64,000 bases of DNA from the NCBI RefSeq assembly GCF_004135935.1, contig NZ_CP025086.1, positions 1,798,001 to 1,862,000 of the forward strand. The letters are read 5' to 3'. Made by a program: the position numbers and the translations under genes. This stretch comes from Methylovirgula ligni. Its GTDB lineage: Bacteria; Pseudomonadota; Alphaproteobacteria; Rhizobiales; Beijerinckiaceae. Every line of letters begins with the position of its first letter. Position 1 is the first letter of the stretch. Shown here one piece after another: positions 38,182 through 47,404 of this stretch. The notes below the pieces were generated by a model. That model searched no databases and was not told the DNA's origin. It saw only the letters and a list, made by a program, of their open reading frames with translations.

Positions 38182-38910
38182 ATGTTTGATGGAATGAGTG
38201 TGATGGCCGCCGGCGCCTTTGAGCCCTCCGATCGTCCGGCGGTTTTGTTGGTCGAAGACGAATTCGAAACAGCGCAGGAAATTTCGTTGGCCCTCGAGCG
38301 GGAGGGCTACGCCGTGCGCATCGCGGATTCGTTGCAACAGGTTTCCGATGCAATCCGCATCCACATGCCCGCGGTGATGATTATAGACCGGATGCTACAT
38401 GGCACCGATTCAATCGCGATGATTGAAGCCTGGCGCGAGGAAGGCAATCGCGTGCCTGTGCTTGTCGTCAGCGCGCTGTCCTCAATCGACGATCGCATCC
38501 GTGGGCTCAGAGCCGGCGGCGACGATTATCTCGTCAAGCCCTTCGCGATTGACGAGCTTGTTGCACGCGTCGAAGTGTTGCGCCGTCGCGCAAATGACTC
38601 GCGGGTCTCGCTTCTGCGCGTCGGGCCGCTGGCGATGGATTTGATCGAGCGCAGTGTGCACCGCGGAGACCGGAAGCTCGAATTGCTGCCGCGCGAGTTC
38701 AACCTGCTCGAATATTTCATGCGCCATCCGAACCAGACCATAACCAGGGCGATGCTGCTGACCGACGTCTGGCATTTTCGTACTTTGCCGCAGACCAATG
38801 TCGTCGACGTGCATATCGGCAAGCTGCGCCGCAAGGTCGACGGGCCGGGCGAAATTCCAATGATAGAAACCGTCCGGGCGACGGGATTCATATTGCATGG
38901 GGATCGCTGA
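38182..38910 (+). CDS. OmpR-family response regulator
   Basis: This protein of about 242 residues has a receiver domain with acidic pocket (LLVEDEFETA), phosphoacceptor Asp in MIIDRML, the switch threonine position as serine (VVSALSS), and Lys in DDYLVKPF. The winged-helix output domain ends in TNVVDVHIGKLRRKVD and IETVRATGFIL. It probably controls the adjacent RND pump. The start is uncertain: ATG 38182, 38194 and 38203 are all in frame, and the open frame reaches 38101. The kinase gene overlaps its 3' end by 14 bp. Upstream lies a 31-bp direct repeat. Confidence 0.92.
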   Translation: MFDGMSVMAAGAFEPSDRPAVLLVEDEFETAQEISLALEREGYAVRIADSLQQVSDAIRIHMPAVMIIDRMLHGTDSIAMIEAWREEGNRVPVLVVSALSSIDDRIRGLRAGGDDYLVKPFAIDELVARVEVLRRRANDSRVSLLRVGPLAMDLIERSVHRGDRKLELLPREFNLLEYFMRHPNQTITRAMLLTDVWHFRTLPQTNVVDVHIGKLRRKVDGPGEIPMIETVRATGFILHGDR

Positions 38911-40279
38911 CCTTCTTCGTTCGACGGCTTTTCGGCTGGCGGTTGTTTTCGCCGTCGTCGTAACGTTGTCGACCGCCGCGGTATTCGCCTTCGTCTACTG
39001 GCGCGTTGCCGATGCCGACATGATGCGGGCCAAAATCTCTCTTGCGGACGAGGTCACTAAAGCGGCTGTCGAACCGACCGCCCAACTCCAGCCGGAATTG
39101 AGAAGGCGGCTGACGCGCGATTTGCGGCAGATCGAATATGTCGGTCTCTTCGACGCAGCCGGCGATCATGTCTACGGCAATGTGCAGGAAATTCCGGCGA
39201 TACCTCTCGACGGAGAGACGCATATTATCGAAACGACGCGGCCGGACGGCGTCGGCACGGAGTCGGCGTTCTTCGCCGGCCGCAAGCGCCTCGATGGCAG
39301 CACGTTGGTGCTGGGCCGGGGTCTCTACGAGATCCGGGCGCTGCAGCAGTCGGTCTTGCGCGCTTTGGTGATTGGCATCGGACCGACCATTCTTCTCGCC
39401 CTCCTGGCGGGGATCATTCTGAGCTTGCGCGCCTCGCGCCGGCTGCGCGACATCCATCTCGCCATCGATCGCGTGATTCAGGGCAATCTTCACGAGCGGC
39501 TACCGGCGAACCAGATTCCTGACGGCATCGACGAGGTTGTCCGCTCCGTTAACCAGATGCTTGACGAAATAACCCGGCTCGTGAACCAGCTCAAACAGGT
39601 TGGCGATAATATAGCCCACGATCTGCGGACGCCTCTTACCGTGGCGCACATCCGGCTTGAGCGTGCCCTGAATGAGCCGGAAGAGGAACTTCGCGAGACC
39701 GCGCGGCAGATTCTTGGCAATCTCGATCGCGCACTGACCACCGTCACGGCGCTGCTGCGCATCTCCGAACTTGAAAGTGGGCTGCGGCGCAGCGCCTTCG
39801 CGCCGATCGACGTCGCAGCGCTCTGCTATGATGTTTATGATTTCTACGAGCCGATAGCGGAGGCAAAGTCGATCGCCATGAAGCTCGATCTGCAAAACAA
39901 AGTTACCTTCATCGGCGACGGTGATCTTTTACGCGAGGCTTTGACGAACCTTGTCGACAACGCCATCAAGTTCACGCCGCAGAACGGAAGCGTGCAGATT
40001 TCCGTGCAAGCCACGGCGGAGGGGCCGTGTGTCCGCATCTGCGACAGCGGCCCAGGTATCCTGCCGACCGATCGCGACAAGATCTTCAAGCGCTTCTATC
40101 GCAGCGCCGCAACCGATGACGTACGCGGCAATGGCCTTGGTTTAAGCATGGCGGCGACGATCGCGGAATTACATGGATTGACTCTCCGGCTCGATGACTC
40201 CGTTTCCGGTGCCTGCTTCGAAATCGGGCCGACCCGCCAGGATGGACGCGCAGGAAAGGGCGGGGCGGCCAAGCCTTAG
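38897..40279 (+). CDS. two-component sensor histidine kinase
   Basis: This 460-residue inner-membrane kinase has two transmembrane helices (LAVVFAVVVTLSTAAVFAFV; VIGIGPTILLALLAGIIL) around a periplasmic sensor of about 110 residues. HAMP follows, then the phosphoacceptor box DNIAHDLRTPLT, and an HATPase with NLVDNAIKF, DSGPGI and GNGLGLSM. It overlaps the response regulator gene, giving a classical pair. The RND permease gene begins 207 bp downstream on the same strand, the usual position of a sensor for periplasmic drugs or metals. The signal is unknown. Confidence 0.94.
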   Translation: MGIADLLRSTAFRLAVVFAVVVTLSTAAVFAFVYWRVADADMMRAKISLADEVTKAAVEPTAQLQPELRRRLTRDLRQIEYVGLFDAAGDHVYGNVQEIPAIPLDGETHIIETTRPDGVGTESAFFAGRKRLDGSTLVLGRGLYEIRALQQSVLRALVIGIGPTILLALLAGIILSLRASRRLRDIHLAIDRVIQGNLHERLPANQIPDGIDEVVRSVNQMLDEITRLVNQLKQVGDNIAHDLRTPLTVAHIRLERALNEPEEELRETARQILGNLDRALTTVTALLRISELESGLRRSAFAPIDVAALCYDVYDFYEPIAEAKSIAMKLDLQNKVTFIGDGDLLREALTNLVDNAIKFTPQNGSVQISVQATAEGPCVRICDSGPGILPTDRDKIFKRFYRSAATDDVRGNGLGLSMAATIAELHGLTLRLDDSVSGACFEIGPTRQDGRAGKGGAAKP

Positions 40280-40486
40280 GCTATATCAGACGTGTGAAGC
40301 CTGACCGGCGCGAAATACGCTCCCCGTGTCTCCAAATTTTTATTTAATACCAAGGCCTTCTGCACCGCCCTAGGGTGCGCAGCGCGTGCTTGGACGACTT
40401 GGCGCGTCGCATTCGTTTTGCCAGTCGCGACGTCGTGCCTTCGGGCCGAGCGCAACCTTCGCGGCGATGGGAGTTGCCCAAACGAC

Positions 40487-43400
40487 ATGATCGGCATTGT
40501 CAGGATCGCGCTGCAGCGTCCTTATACATTCGTCGTCATGGCGATGCTGATCCTGATTTTCGGGATTATGGCATGGACCAGAACGCCGACCGATGTCTTT
40601 CCTGACATCGGCATCCCTGTTGTCAGCGTGGTGTGGACCTATAACGGCCTGCCGCCGGATGATATGTCAGGCCGCGTCATCTATTATTATGAGCGCACGC
40701 TGAGCTCTCAGGTCAACGACATCCAGCATATCGAATCCCAGTCGCTGACCGGCTACGGCATCGTGAAAGTCTTCTTTCAGCCAAGCGTAAATATCAACAC
40801 TGCGATCGCGCAGGTTACTGCGGCCTCGCAGACGGTGCTCAAGTTCCTGCCTCCGGGCATCACGCCGCCTTATGTGTTGTTGTTCAATGCCTCCAGCGTG
40901 CCGGTCCTGCAACTTGCGCTTTCGAGCACGACGCTTTCCCAATCGCAGCTCTTCGACTACGCGCAGAATTTCATCAGGCCGCAGCTCGCGACCGTCGCTG
41001 GCGCCGCCATTCCCTCACCCTATGGCGGCAAGGTCCGTCAGGTGCAGGTCGATATCGACCAGCAGAAACTGCAATCCTATGGGCTTTCCGCGCAGGACGT
41101 GGTCAACGCGCTCGCGGCACAGAATCTGATCATCCCAATGGGAACGCAGAAGATCGGCCGATTTGAATATGTCGTCGCGATGAACGACGCGCCGGAGTCG
41201 ATCGCCGAGCTCAACCGGCTGCCGATCAAGGCAACGGGCAACAGTATCGTCTATATGAGCGACGTTGCTTTCGTTCATGACGGTGCGCCGCCGCAGATAA
41301 ATGTCGTGCGCGTCGACGGCGCGCACGCGGTTCTGATGACGATCCAGAAAGCCGGCGCGGCCTCGACGCTCGATGTCATCAACGGTGTGAAGGCCCTGTT
41401 GCCCAAGATCCGCGCCTCGCTGCCCCCGGACCTCGAGATCAAAGCGGTCGGCGATCAGTCGAGTTTCGTCGAATCGTCCGTCGATGCGGTTTTGCGCGAG
41501 GGTGTCATCGCGGCGGCGCTGACAGGCCTGATGATCCTCCTCTTTCTCGGCAGTTGGCGTTCGACCCTGATCATCCTCGTCTCGATTCCGCTCGCGATCC
41601 TCGGTGCGATCGCGGCGCTGTCCGCCACCGGCGAGACGATCAATGTCATGACGCTGGGCGGACTGGCGCTCGCCGTCGGTATTCTCGTCGACGATGCGAC
41701 GGTAACGATCGAGAATATCAACTGGCATCTGGAGCACGGCAAGGAGATCGAACTCGCCATTCTCGACGGCGCCCGACAGATCGTCGTGCCGGCGACCGTC
41801 TCGCTGCTCTGCATCTGTATCGTCTTCGTGCCGATGTTCGGATTGGGTGGCGTCTCCGGCTATCTCTTCCGGCCGATGGCCAAGGCCGTCGTTTTCGCGC
41901 TCTGCTTTTCGTATCTCCTTTCGCGTACTCTGGTGAACACGCTGGCGCGCTTCCTCCTTGCGACGCACTCTGCCCAGGAACATCTGGAAGAGCATCTCGC
42001 CGGCACGCCGCACAGTCACAATCCGCTGGTGCGGTTTCAGCGTGGCTTCGAGCATCGGTTCGAGAATTTTCGCAGCGGCTATCGTCGCGTACTCGAGCTC
42101 GCGCTGGCACGGCGACGCGTTTTCCTCGCCGGATTCCTTTGCGTCGTTCTTGTCTCCTTCGGGCTTGTGCCGTTCCTCGGCCAGAACTTCTTTCCGTCGG
42201 TGACGTCGGAGCAAATCAAGCTGCATGTCCGTGCGCAAACTGGAACGCGGATCGAGGAAACCGCGGCGCTTTGCGACAAGATCGAGACGTCGATCCGTGG
42301 ACTGCTTCCCGGAGGCGTCGCTTCGATCGTCGACAATATCGGCCTGCCGATCAGCGGCATCAACATGGCTTATGCCAATTCCGGCAGTATCGGCGCGGCG
42401 GATGCCGACATTCTCATTTCGCTCAAGCCGGCGCAGGCGGAGAAGTCAGGTCATCTGGTCGAGAGGCTTCGGCAGAAGCTGCCGCAGCTTTATCCCGGAA
42501 CGACCTTCGCCTTCCTGCCGGCGGATATGGTAAGTCAGATCCTCAATTTTGGCCTACCGGCGCCGATCGACGTGCAGGTTATCGGGCATGACATCGAGGC
42601 CGATCGCGCCTATGCCGAAAAAATCTTTGGCCGCATCGCCAAGGTCTCCGGCATTGCCGATCCGCGTATCCAGCAGGCGTTCAATGCGCCGACGCTGTTC
42701 ATCGATGTCAATCGCTCGCTGGCAGATACGACCGGCCTCACCGAAAAGGACATCGCGAGTTCCGTTCAGGACACACTTGCCGGCAGCGTGCAGAGCGCGC
42801 CGACCTTCTGGCTCAATCCCAAGAACGGTGTGTCCTATCCGATCGTCGTCCAGTCGCCGCAATATTGGGAGGATTCGCTCGGCGATCTGGCGAATGTCCC
42901 AGTTACAGCGGCGAACGCTTCGCAACTGCTCGGCGGCGTCGCCACGATCCGCCGCGGTTTCAGCAGCGCCGTCGTCTCGCACTACAACGTTCAGCCTGTC
43001 GTCGATATTTACGCGACGACGTACGGCCGCGATCTCGGCAGCGTCGCCACCGACATTCAGAAGATTCTGGACGAGACTGCGAAGGAAGCACCACCCGGAT
43101 CGACCGTCGTGCTGCGCGGGCAGGTGAGCACGATGAAAGAGGCCTATGGCCAGCTCTTCGGCGGCCTCGCTCTGGCGATCGTGCTGATCTATCTGCTGAT
43201 CGTCGTCAATTTCCAGTCCTGGATAGATCCCTTCGTCATTGTCAGCGCGTTGCCATCGGCCCTTGCCGGCATCGTCTGGATGTTGTTTGCGACCTATACG
43301 ACGCTTTCGGTCCCCGCACTTACTGGTGCGATCCTGTGCATGGGTGTCGCGACCGCGAACAGTATCCTCGTTGTCAGTTTCGCACGCGAAAAGCTCGCGG

Positions 43401-43672
43401 AGGGCGCGGATGCGACGGCTGCGGCGCTCGACGCGGGTGTGACCCGTTTCCGTCCTGTACTGATGACGGCGCTGGCAATGATCATCGGCATGCTGCCGAT
43501 GGCGCTGAGCGCCGAGCAGAATGCACCGCTTGGCCGTGCCGTCATCGGCGGGCTCATCTGCGCAACCTGCGCGACACTCGTTTTCGTGCCGGTGCTGTTT
43601 GCCGCGGTTCACAGCCGCGCGGTGCCGCCCTCGCGCAGCCGCGCGCGAAGCGAACATTTGGTCCATAGCTAG
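40487..43672 (+). CDS. RND efflux permease
   Basis: This 1061-residue inner-membrane RND protein begins MIGIVRIALQRPYTFVVMAM. It has the porter start DVFPDIGIPVVSVVWTYNG, twelve helices and the TM4 region VGILVDDATVTIENINWHLE, where the proton-relay Asp pair is present. The set FPDIGIPVV and the insertion after TM6 (EHLEEHLAGTPHSHNP) differ from MdtB/C, so it belongs to another branch. Drug or fatty-acid-like export is plausible; the heavy-metal (CzcA) TM4 motif is not seen. ATG 40487 is chosen over an open frame reaching 40418. Fusion and channel genes follow directly. Confidence 0.93.
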   Translation: MIGIVRIALQRPYTFVVMAMLILIFGIMAWTRTPTDVFPDIGIPVVSVVWTYNGLPPDDMSGRVIYYYERTLSSQVNDIQHIESQSLTGYGIVKVFFQPSVNINTAIAQVTAASQTVLKFLPPGITPPYVLLFNASSVPVLQLALSSTTLSQSQLFDYAQNFIRPQLATVAGAAIPSPYGGKVRQVQVDIDQQKLQSYGLSAQDVVNALAAQNLIIPMGTQKIGRFEYVVAMNDAPESIAELNRLPIKATGNSIVYMSDVAFVHDGAPPQINVVRVDGAHAVLMTIQKAGAASTLDVINGVKALLPKIRASLPPDLEIKAVGDQSSFVESSVDAVLREGVIAAALTGLMILLFLGSWRSTLIILVSIPLAILGAIAALSATGETINVMTLGGLALAVGILVDDATVTIENINWHLEHGKEIELAILDGARQIVVPATVSLLCICIVFVPMFGLGGVSGYLFRPMAKAVVFALCFSYLLSRTLVNTLARFLLATHSAQEHLEEHLAGTPHSHNPLVRFQRGFEHRFENFRSGYRRVLELALARRRVFLAGFLCVVLVSFGLVPFLGQNFFPSVTSEQIKLHVRAQTGTRIEETAALCDKIETSIRGLLPGGVASIVDNIGLPISGINMAYANSGSIGAADADILISLKPAQAEKSGHLVERLRQKLPQLYPGTTFAFLPADMVSQILNFGLPAPIDVQVIGHDIEADRAYAEKIFGRIAKVSGIADPRIQQAFNAPTLFIDVNRSLADTTGLTEKDIASSVQDTLAGSVQSAPTFWLNPKNGVSYPIVVQSPQYWEDSLGDLANVPVTAANASQLLGGVATIRRGFSSAVVSHYNVQPVVDIYATTYGRDLGSVATDIQKILDETAKEAPPGSTVVLRGQVSTMKEAYGQLFGGLALAIVLIYLLIVVNFQSWIDPFVIVSALPSALAGIVWMLFATYTTLSVPALTGAILCMGVATANSILVVSFAREKLAEGADATAAALDAGVTRFRPVLMTALAMIIGMLPMALSAEQNAPLGRAVIGGLICATCATLVFVPVLFAAVHSRAVPPSRSRARSEHLVHS

Positions 43673-43680
43673 GAAACCCG

Positions 43681-44883
43681 ATGCACGACCAGGTCAGCAA
43701 GCGGACGAAGGATCGCGGCGAGGCGGGCAATACGCTTGGGCGGAAAGTCCTGTGGCGTCTTGCGCTGATTGGCGTGGTCGCCGTGGGCGTCGCGTTCGTC
43801 GGCATTTCGAGCCGCGAAAGAGAGGAGAGCGATCTAATCCGCCTGACGCAGACGGAGGCGATCCCGACGGTCGAACTCGTGAGCCCTTCGCGCGGCAGCA
43901 GCGCACAGCATCTGGTTTTGCCCGGCGAAGTCGAGGCCTGGTTCAGCGCCCCGATCTATGCCCGCGTCAGCGGCTACGTCAAAATGTGGTACAAGGACAT
44001 CGGCGCCAAGGTGAAAGTCGGCGAGGTTCTCGCGGAGATCGATACGCCCGATCTCGACCAGCAGTATGAAGAGGCAAAAGGCGAACTCGCCAAGGCCCAA
44101 GCCAATGCGGCGCTGGCGGAACTGACCGCCAAGCGCTGGCAGGCGATGCGCGTCACCGACGCGGTTTCGCAGCAGACGGCGGATGAAAAAGCCGGCGATT
44201 ACAACGCCAAAAAGGCGGAGGTCGCCGCTGCGTCCGCGGATGTCGCGCGGCTGGCGGCAATGGAAGGCTTCAAGAAGATCACCGCGCCGTTCGACGGTGT
44301 CGTCACCGCGCGCAAGATCGATGTCGGCGCCCTGGTCAGCTCCACGCCGGGCAATGCGCCCGATCTCTTCGACGTTGCCGACGTGCATGAGATGCGGATT
44401 TATGTCGACGTCCCGCAGGCCTTCAGCGCGCAGGTTCATGTCGGCATGACGGCGCAGTTGAAACTTCCGCAATTTCCCAATCGGAGTTTCGATGCGACGG
44501 TCGCCACGACCTCTGATGCGATCTCGCAGCGCTCGCGTTCGCTTCTGGTCGAACTGCGGCGCGATAACAAGGATGGCTTGTTGCAGCCGGGCGCCTTTGT
44601 CGAGGTCGAGTTCGATCTGCCGCCCGATCCCAATGCCCTGCGGATTCCGGCAAGCGCGTTGATCTTCCGCCGGCTCGGCCCCGAGGTCGCGACGGTCGAT
44701 GCAAATGACAAGGTGGTGCTCAAGCCCGTGGTCGTCGGCCGCGATCTCGGTCAGGAGGTCGAGATCAAGTCAGGGTTGTCGCCCGGCGATCGCATCATCA
44801 GGAGCCCGTCGGATTCGATTGCCGCGGGGGATCAGGTGCGCGTCGCGGGCCAGCGGGCCGCAACTGAGCTCAGCGCGCGATAG
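43681..44883 (+). CDS. RND membrane fusion protein
   Basis: This 400-residue periplasmic adaptor has an N-terminal anchor (VLWRLALIGVVAVGVAFVGI), barrel-sandwich half-motifs (APIYARVSGYVKMWYKDIGA and ITAPFDGVVTARKIDVGA), an alpha-hairpin between them, and the beta-barrel and proximal domains. It starts 8 bp after the permease stop, and the outer-membrane factor gene follows after 19 bp. The three genes form one pump operon, in the order permease, adaptor, channel, unlike the adaptor-first order of the mdt cluster. Confidence 0.94.
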   Translation: MHDQVSKRTKDRGEAGNTLGRKVLWRLALIGVVAVGVAFVGISSREREESDLIRLTQTEAIPTVELVSPSRGSSAQHLVLPGEVEAWFSAPIYARVSGYVKMWYKDIGAKVKVGEVLAEIDTPDLDQQYEEAKGELAKAQANAALAELTAKRWQAMRVTDAVSQQTADEKAGDYNAKKAEVAAASADVARLAAMEGFKKITAPFDGVVTARKIDVGALVSSTPGNAPDLFDVADVHEMRIYVDVPQAFSAQVHVGMTAQLKLPQFPNRSFDATVATTSDAISQRSRSLLVELRRDNKDGLLQPGAFVEVEFDLPPDPNALRIPASALIFRRLGPEVATVDANDKVVLKPVVVGRDLGQEVEIKSGLSPGDRIIRSPSDSIAAGDQVRVAGQRAATELSAR

Positions 44884-44902
44884 CCGGGGCAGAGGGGGCG
44901 GC

Positions 44903-46330
44903 ATGAGATATTCGGCTCTTCTGGCGCTGGCGCCGGCATTTCTGCTGGCGGCCTGCGATCTTGCTCCGGCCTATCGGCCGCCGGCCGTCAGCGTGCCAGC
45001 GAAGTTCAAGGAAGCAGGGGACTGGAAGCCGGCGCAGCCGAGTGACGAGGCGCCGCGCGGCGACTGGTGGCGCTCCTTCGACGATCCCGAACTCGACGCG
45101 CTCGAGCCGCAGGTCGAGACGGCCAATCAGGACCTCGCGGAGGCGGTCGCCGCCTATCTGCAGGCACGCGATTATGTAGCGGAAGCGCAATCCGCGCTTT
45201 ATCCACACATCGGCAGCGAGGCGAGCTTCTCTTACAACAGGCAATCGAACAATCGTCCTCTGCGCGGTTCGGGCGAGCCGGATTATTACGGCGCCAACAC
45301 TGTTCAAGGCGAGGCTTCCTACGAGGTCGATCTCTGGGGCCGGATCAAGGACGATATCGCCGCCCACAAGGCGCAGGCGCAGGCGAGCCTGGCCGATCTT
45401 TCGGCGGCGCGTCTCGGTTTGCAGGCCGACCTGGCGCGCGATTATTTTGGCCTCCGGGGACTCGATCGCGAGGCCACGCTGCTGCGTGATACGGTGGCGG
45501 CCTATCGCGACGCGCTGAATCTCACGCAGCAGCGGTTGAGCGGCAAGATTGGTGCGCCGATTGACGTGGCGCGGGCGCAAGTACAGTTTGAAAACGCCAA
45601 GGCGCTATTGGCCGACATCGCGGGACCGCGAGCGCTCTATGAACACGCGATCGCAACGCTCGTCGGGCGTCCGGCGTCGGATTTTTCGATTCCGTCCGAA
45701 GTCCGCAAAGCGGCATTGCCGGTGATCCCACATGGTGTGCCTTCAACATTGCTGGAACGGCGTCCGGACATCGCCGCCGCCGAGCGCGAGACGGCCGCCG
45801 CCAATCAATCGATCGGGATTGCGCGCTCTGCTTTCTTTCCACGGTTTACGATCAATTTGCTTGCCGGCGAGCAGGACACGGGCATCAATCTGCTCAGCCT
45901 TTCGAACAGCATCTGGTCGGTCGGGCCGACTGTCTATCTGCCGTTGTTCGATGCCGGGCTGCGGCGCGCGGAACTGGCGGCAACCGAGGCCGCCTATCTG
46001 CAAACGGTCGCGCATTATCGCGGCACCGTTTTGAAGGCCATTCAGGAAGTCGAAGACGATCTTGCCTTGCTTCATGCGCTGAGGAACGAGGCGCGGGATG
46101 TGCAGGCCTCGGCGATCGCAGCGAAACGCGCGTCCGACCTTGCGCTCGCCTCCTATCGCGGCGGCGCGACGAACTACCTTGACGTCATCATCGCACAAAC
46201 CGCGGCGCTCGAGGCGCAGAGGGCGGTTCTGCATGTTGATACGCGCCGCCTGCAGTCGAGCACGGCTTTACTGATGGCGCTTGGCGGCGGCTGGTCGGCG
46301 GAAGAACTTGGCGTCGCCAGCGATCCTTGA
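44903..46330 (+). CDS. NodT-family outer-membrane efflux lipoprotein
   Basis: This 475-residue outer-membrane factor starts with a lipoprotein signal (YSALLALAPAFLLAAC, lipobox LLAAC) followed by DLAPAYRPP. Family motifs YEVDLWGRIKDDI and LLERRPDIAAAER are present in the same places as in the protein at 4943-6448, with clear but distant similarity. It is the channel of the second tripartite pump. The ATG at 44903 has a GAGGGGG ribosome site. Confidence 0.93.
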   Translation: MRYSALLALAPAFLLAACDLAPAYRPPAVSVPAKFKEAGDWKPAQPSDEAPRGDWWRSFDDPELDALEPQVETANQDLAEAVAAYLQARDYVAEAQSALYPHIGSEASFSYNRQSNNRPLRGSGEPDYYGANTVQGEASYEVDLWGRIKDDIAAHKAQAQASLADLSAARLGLQADLARDYFGLRGLDREATLLRDTVAAYRDALNLTQQRLSGKIGAPIDVARAQVQFENAKALLADIAGPRALYEHAIATLVGRPASDFSIPSEVRKAALPVIPHGVPSTLLERRPDIAAAERETAAANQSIGIARSAFFPRFTINLLAGEQDTGINLLSLSNSIWSVGPTVYLPLFDAGLRRAELAATEAAYLQTVAHYRGTVLKAIQEVEDDLALLHALRNEARDVQASAIAAKRASDLALASYRGGATNYLDVIIAQTAALEAQRAVLHVDTRRLQSSTALLMALGGGWSAEELGVASDP

Positions 46331-46506
46331 GCAATCCCAGCCTGTTTCGCGCCCTGGTTTCGATCTCGGTGGCGCATTGCTGCCGAGACCGGATAATAAA
46401 ATATAGTTCATGAAGCATGTTTTATAAGAATAGAATCGAATAAATCGTTTTTTACTACAGTAATGTGCTCGGCACAGGTATTTTAGCTCGGGGCTTATTG
46501 AGGTAA

Positions 46507-47037
46507 ATGAGCATGAAAATACTTGTCGTCTTGTCATCGTTTCTTCTCGCGGCCTTGACGCTCGCGCCGCTCGGCGCCAACGCGCAAAGTCCCAGCCAGC
46601 GGACCGCGATCGCTAACGCCTGCGCCAGCATGGGTATCGATCCGGCGGTGTCGACTTATGTCGCCTGCGAGCGCAGCTTGGCGAAAACCGCGATCTCAAT
46701 GAACGAAGCGCAGCGCACAGCGCGTGAGCAGGCTGTTTGTCGGCGGCATGGCTATCGTCCGGGCACGAGCGCTTTTGCTCTGTGCGTACTGGACCGCGAG
46801 GATGCGGCTGCGCCGGAGCAAGCCGAGCCCTTCGGCGTTCCAGCATTGTCTCGCGTCGCGCAGGCTAGCCCGACCGCTGCCTTCTCCGATTCGTATCAGC
46901 GCGGCGATCAAATGACGTCAGTTCGGCGCGCTTGTGCGCAGATGGGTACGGCGCCGGGCACGCAGGGGTTTCAGACCTGCGTCGGAAACCTCAACATGAC
47001 CATCAACGACGAAGACATGGATGCCAACGGCTACTGA
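46507..47037 (+). CDS. exported protein with triple Cys-rich repeat
   Basis: This 176-residue protein has a signal peptide (KILVVLSSFLLAALTLAPLG, cleavage near ANAQ). The mature part holds three copies of a short module of the form C-x3-G-x2-P-x(6-7)-C: CASMGIDPAVSTYVAC, CRRHGYRPGTSAFALC and CAQMGTAPGTQGFQTC. Each pair of cysteines could form a disulfide. Similar exported CxxxGxxPGT proteins occur in rhizobia, but no function is known to me. ATG 46507 and 46513 are both possible. A hairpin at 47065 may end its transcript. Flanking genes give no functional hint. Confidence 0.72.
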   Translation: MSMKILVVLSSFLLAALTLAPLGANAQSPSQRTAIANACASMGIDPAVSTYVACERSLAKTAISMNEAQRTAREQAVCRRHGYRPGTSAFALCVLDREDAAAPEQAEPFGVPALSRVAQASPTAAFSDSYQRGDQMTSVRRACAQMGTAPGTQGFQTCVGNLNMTINDEDMDANGY

Positions 47038-47404
47038 TTCGCGCCGATAATCGACTCACAAATGATCAAGCCGGGCCCAGCGCTCGGCTTGATTGTTGCC
47101 GTGAATTGTTCAGGATTGAGTCGGTATAGCCGCACGCCAAATGTTATATTTTCCACCGGCAGCTTGTAACCAGTTCAAAGCCAATATAACGCTCATATTA
47201 CACTTTCATGACGGCGCTATGTATGCTGCGAAAATAATTCTTCGATGAGCCTATGCTATAGAAAACCCTTCTTTTTCTACATTTAGTCCTGCTTAGCTGT
47301 GGTCTAAATCCCACACAGTATGATTAGTCGCGCCGTATTGCCGGAGCGCGGTTGACTAAAAGGGGCTTTATAAATTTAAGTTTATGCATCCTTTGGGGGG
47401 TGCA
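47038..47404. other. intergenic region before third porin
   Basis: This stretch of about 370 bases contains the hairpin at 47065-47093 and an AT-rich section at 47140-47300 likely to carry the porin promoter. I looked for a Pho box upstream of the phosphate-porin-like gene and saw no convincing one. Confidence 0.4.
47065..47093 (+). terminator. hairpin, possible terminator
   Basis: ATCAAGCCG (47065-47073) pairs with CGGCTTGAT (47085-47093), followed by TGTTG. It lies 28 bases after the Cys-repeat protein stop. The T-run is poor. Confidence 0.5.

Noticed and set aside
47140-47400. Pho box before the OprO/OprP-type porin
   Set aside because: No two tandem 7-bp half-sites with proper spacing were seen.
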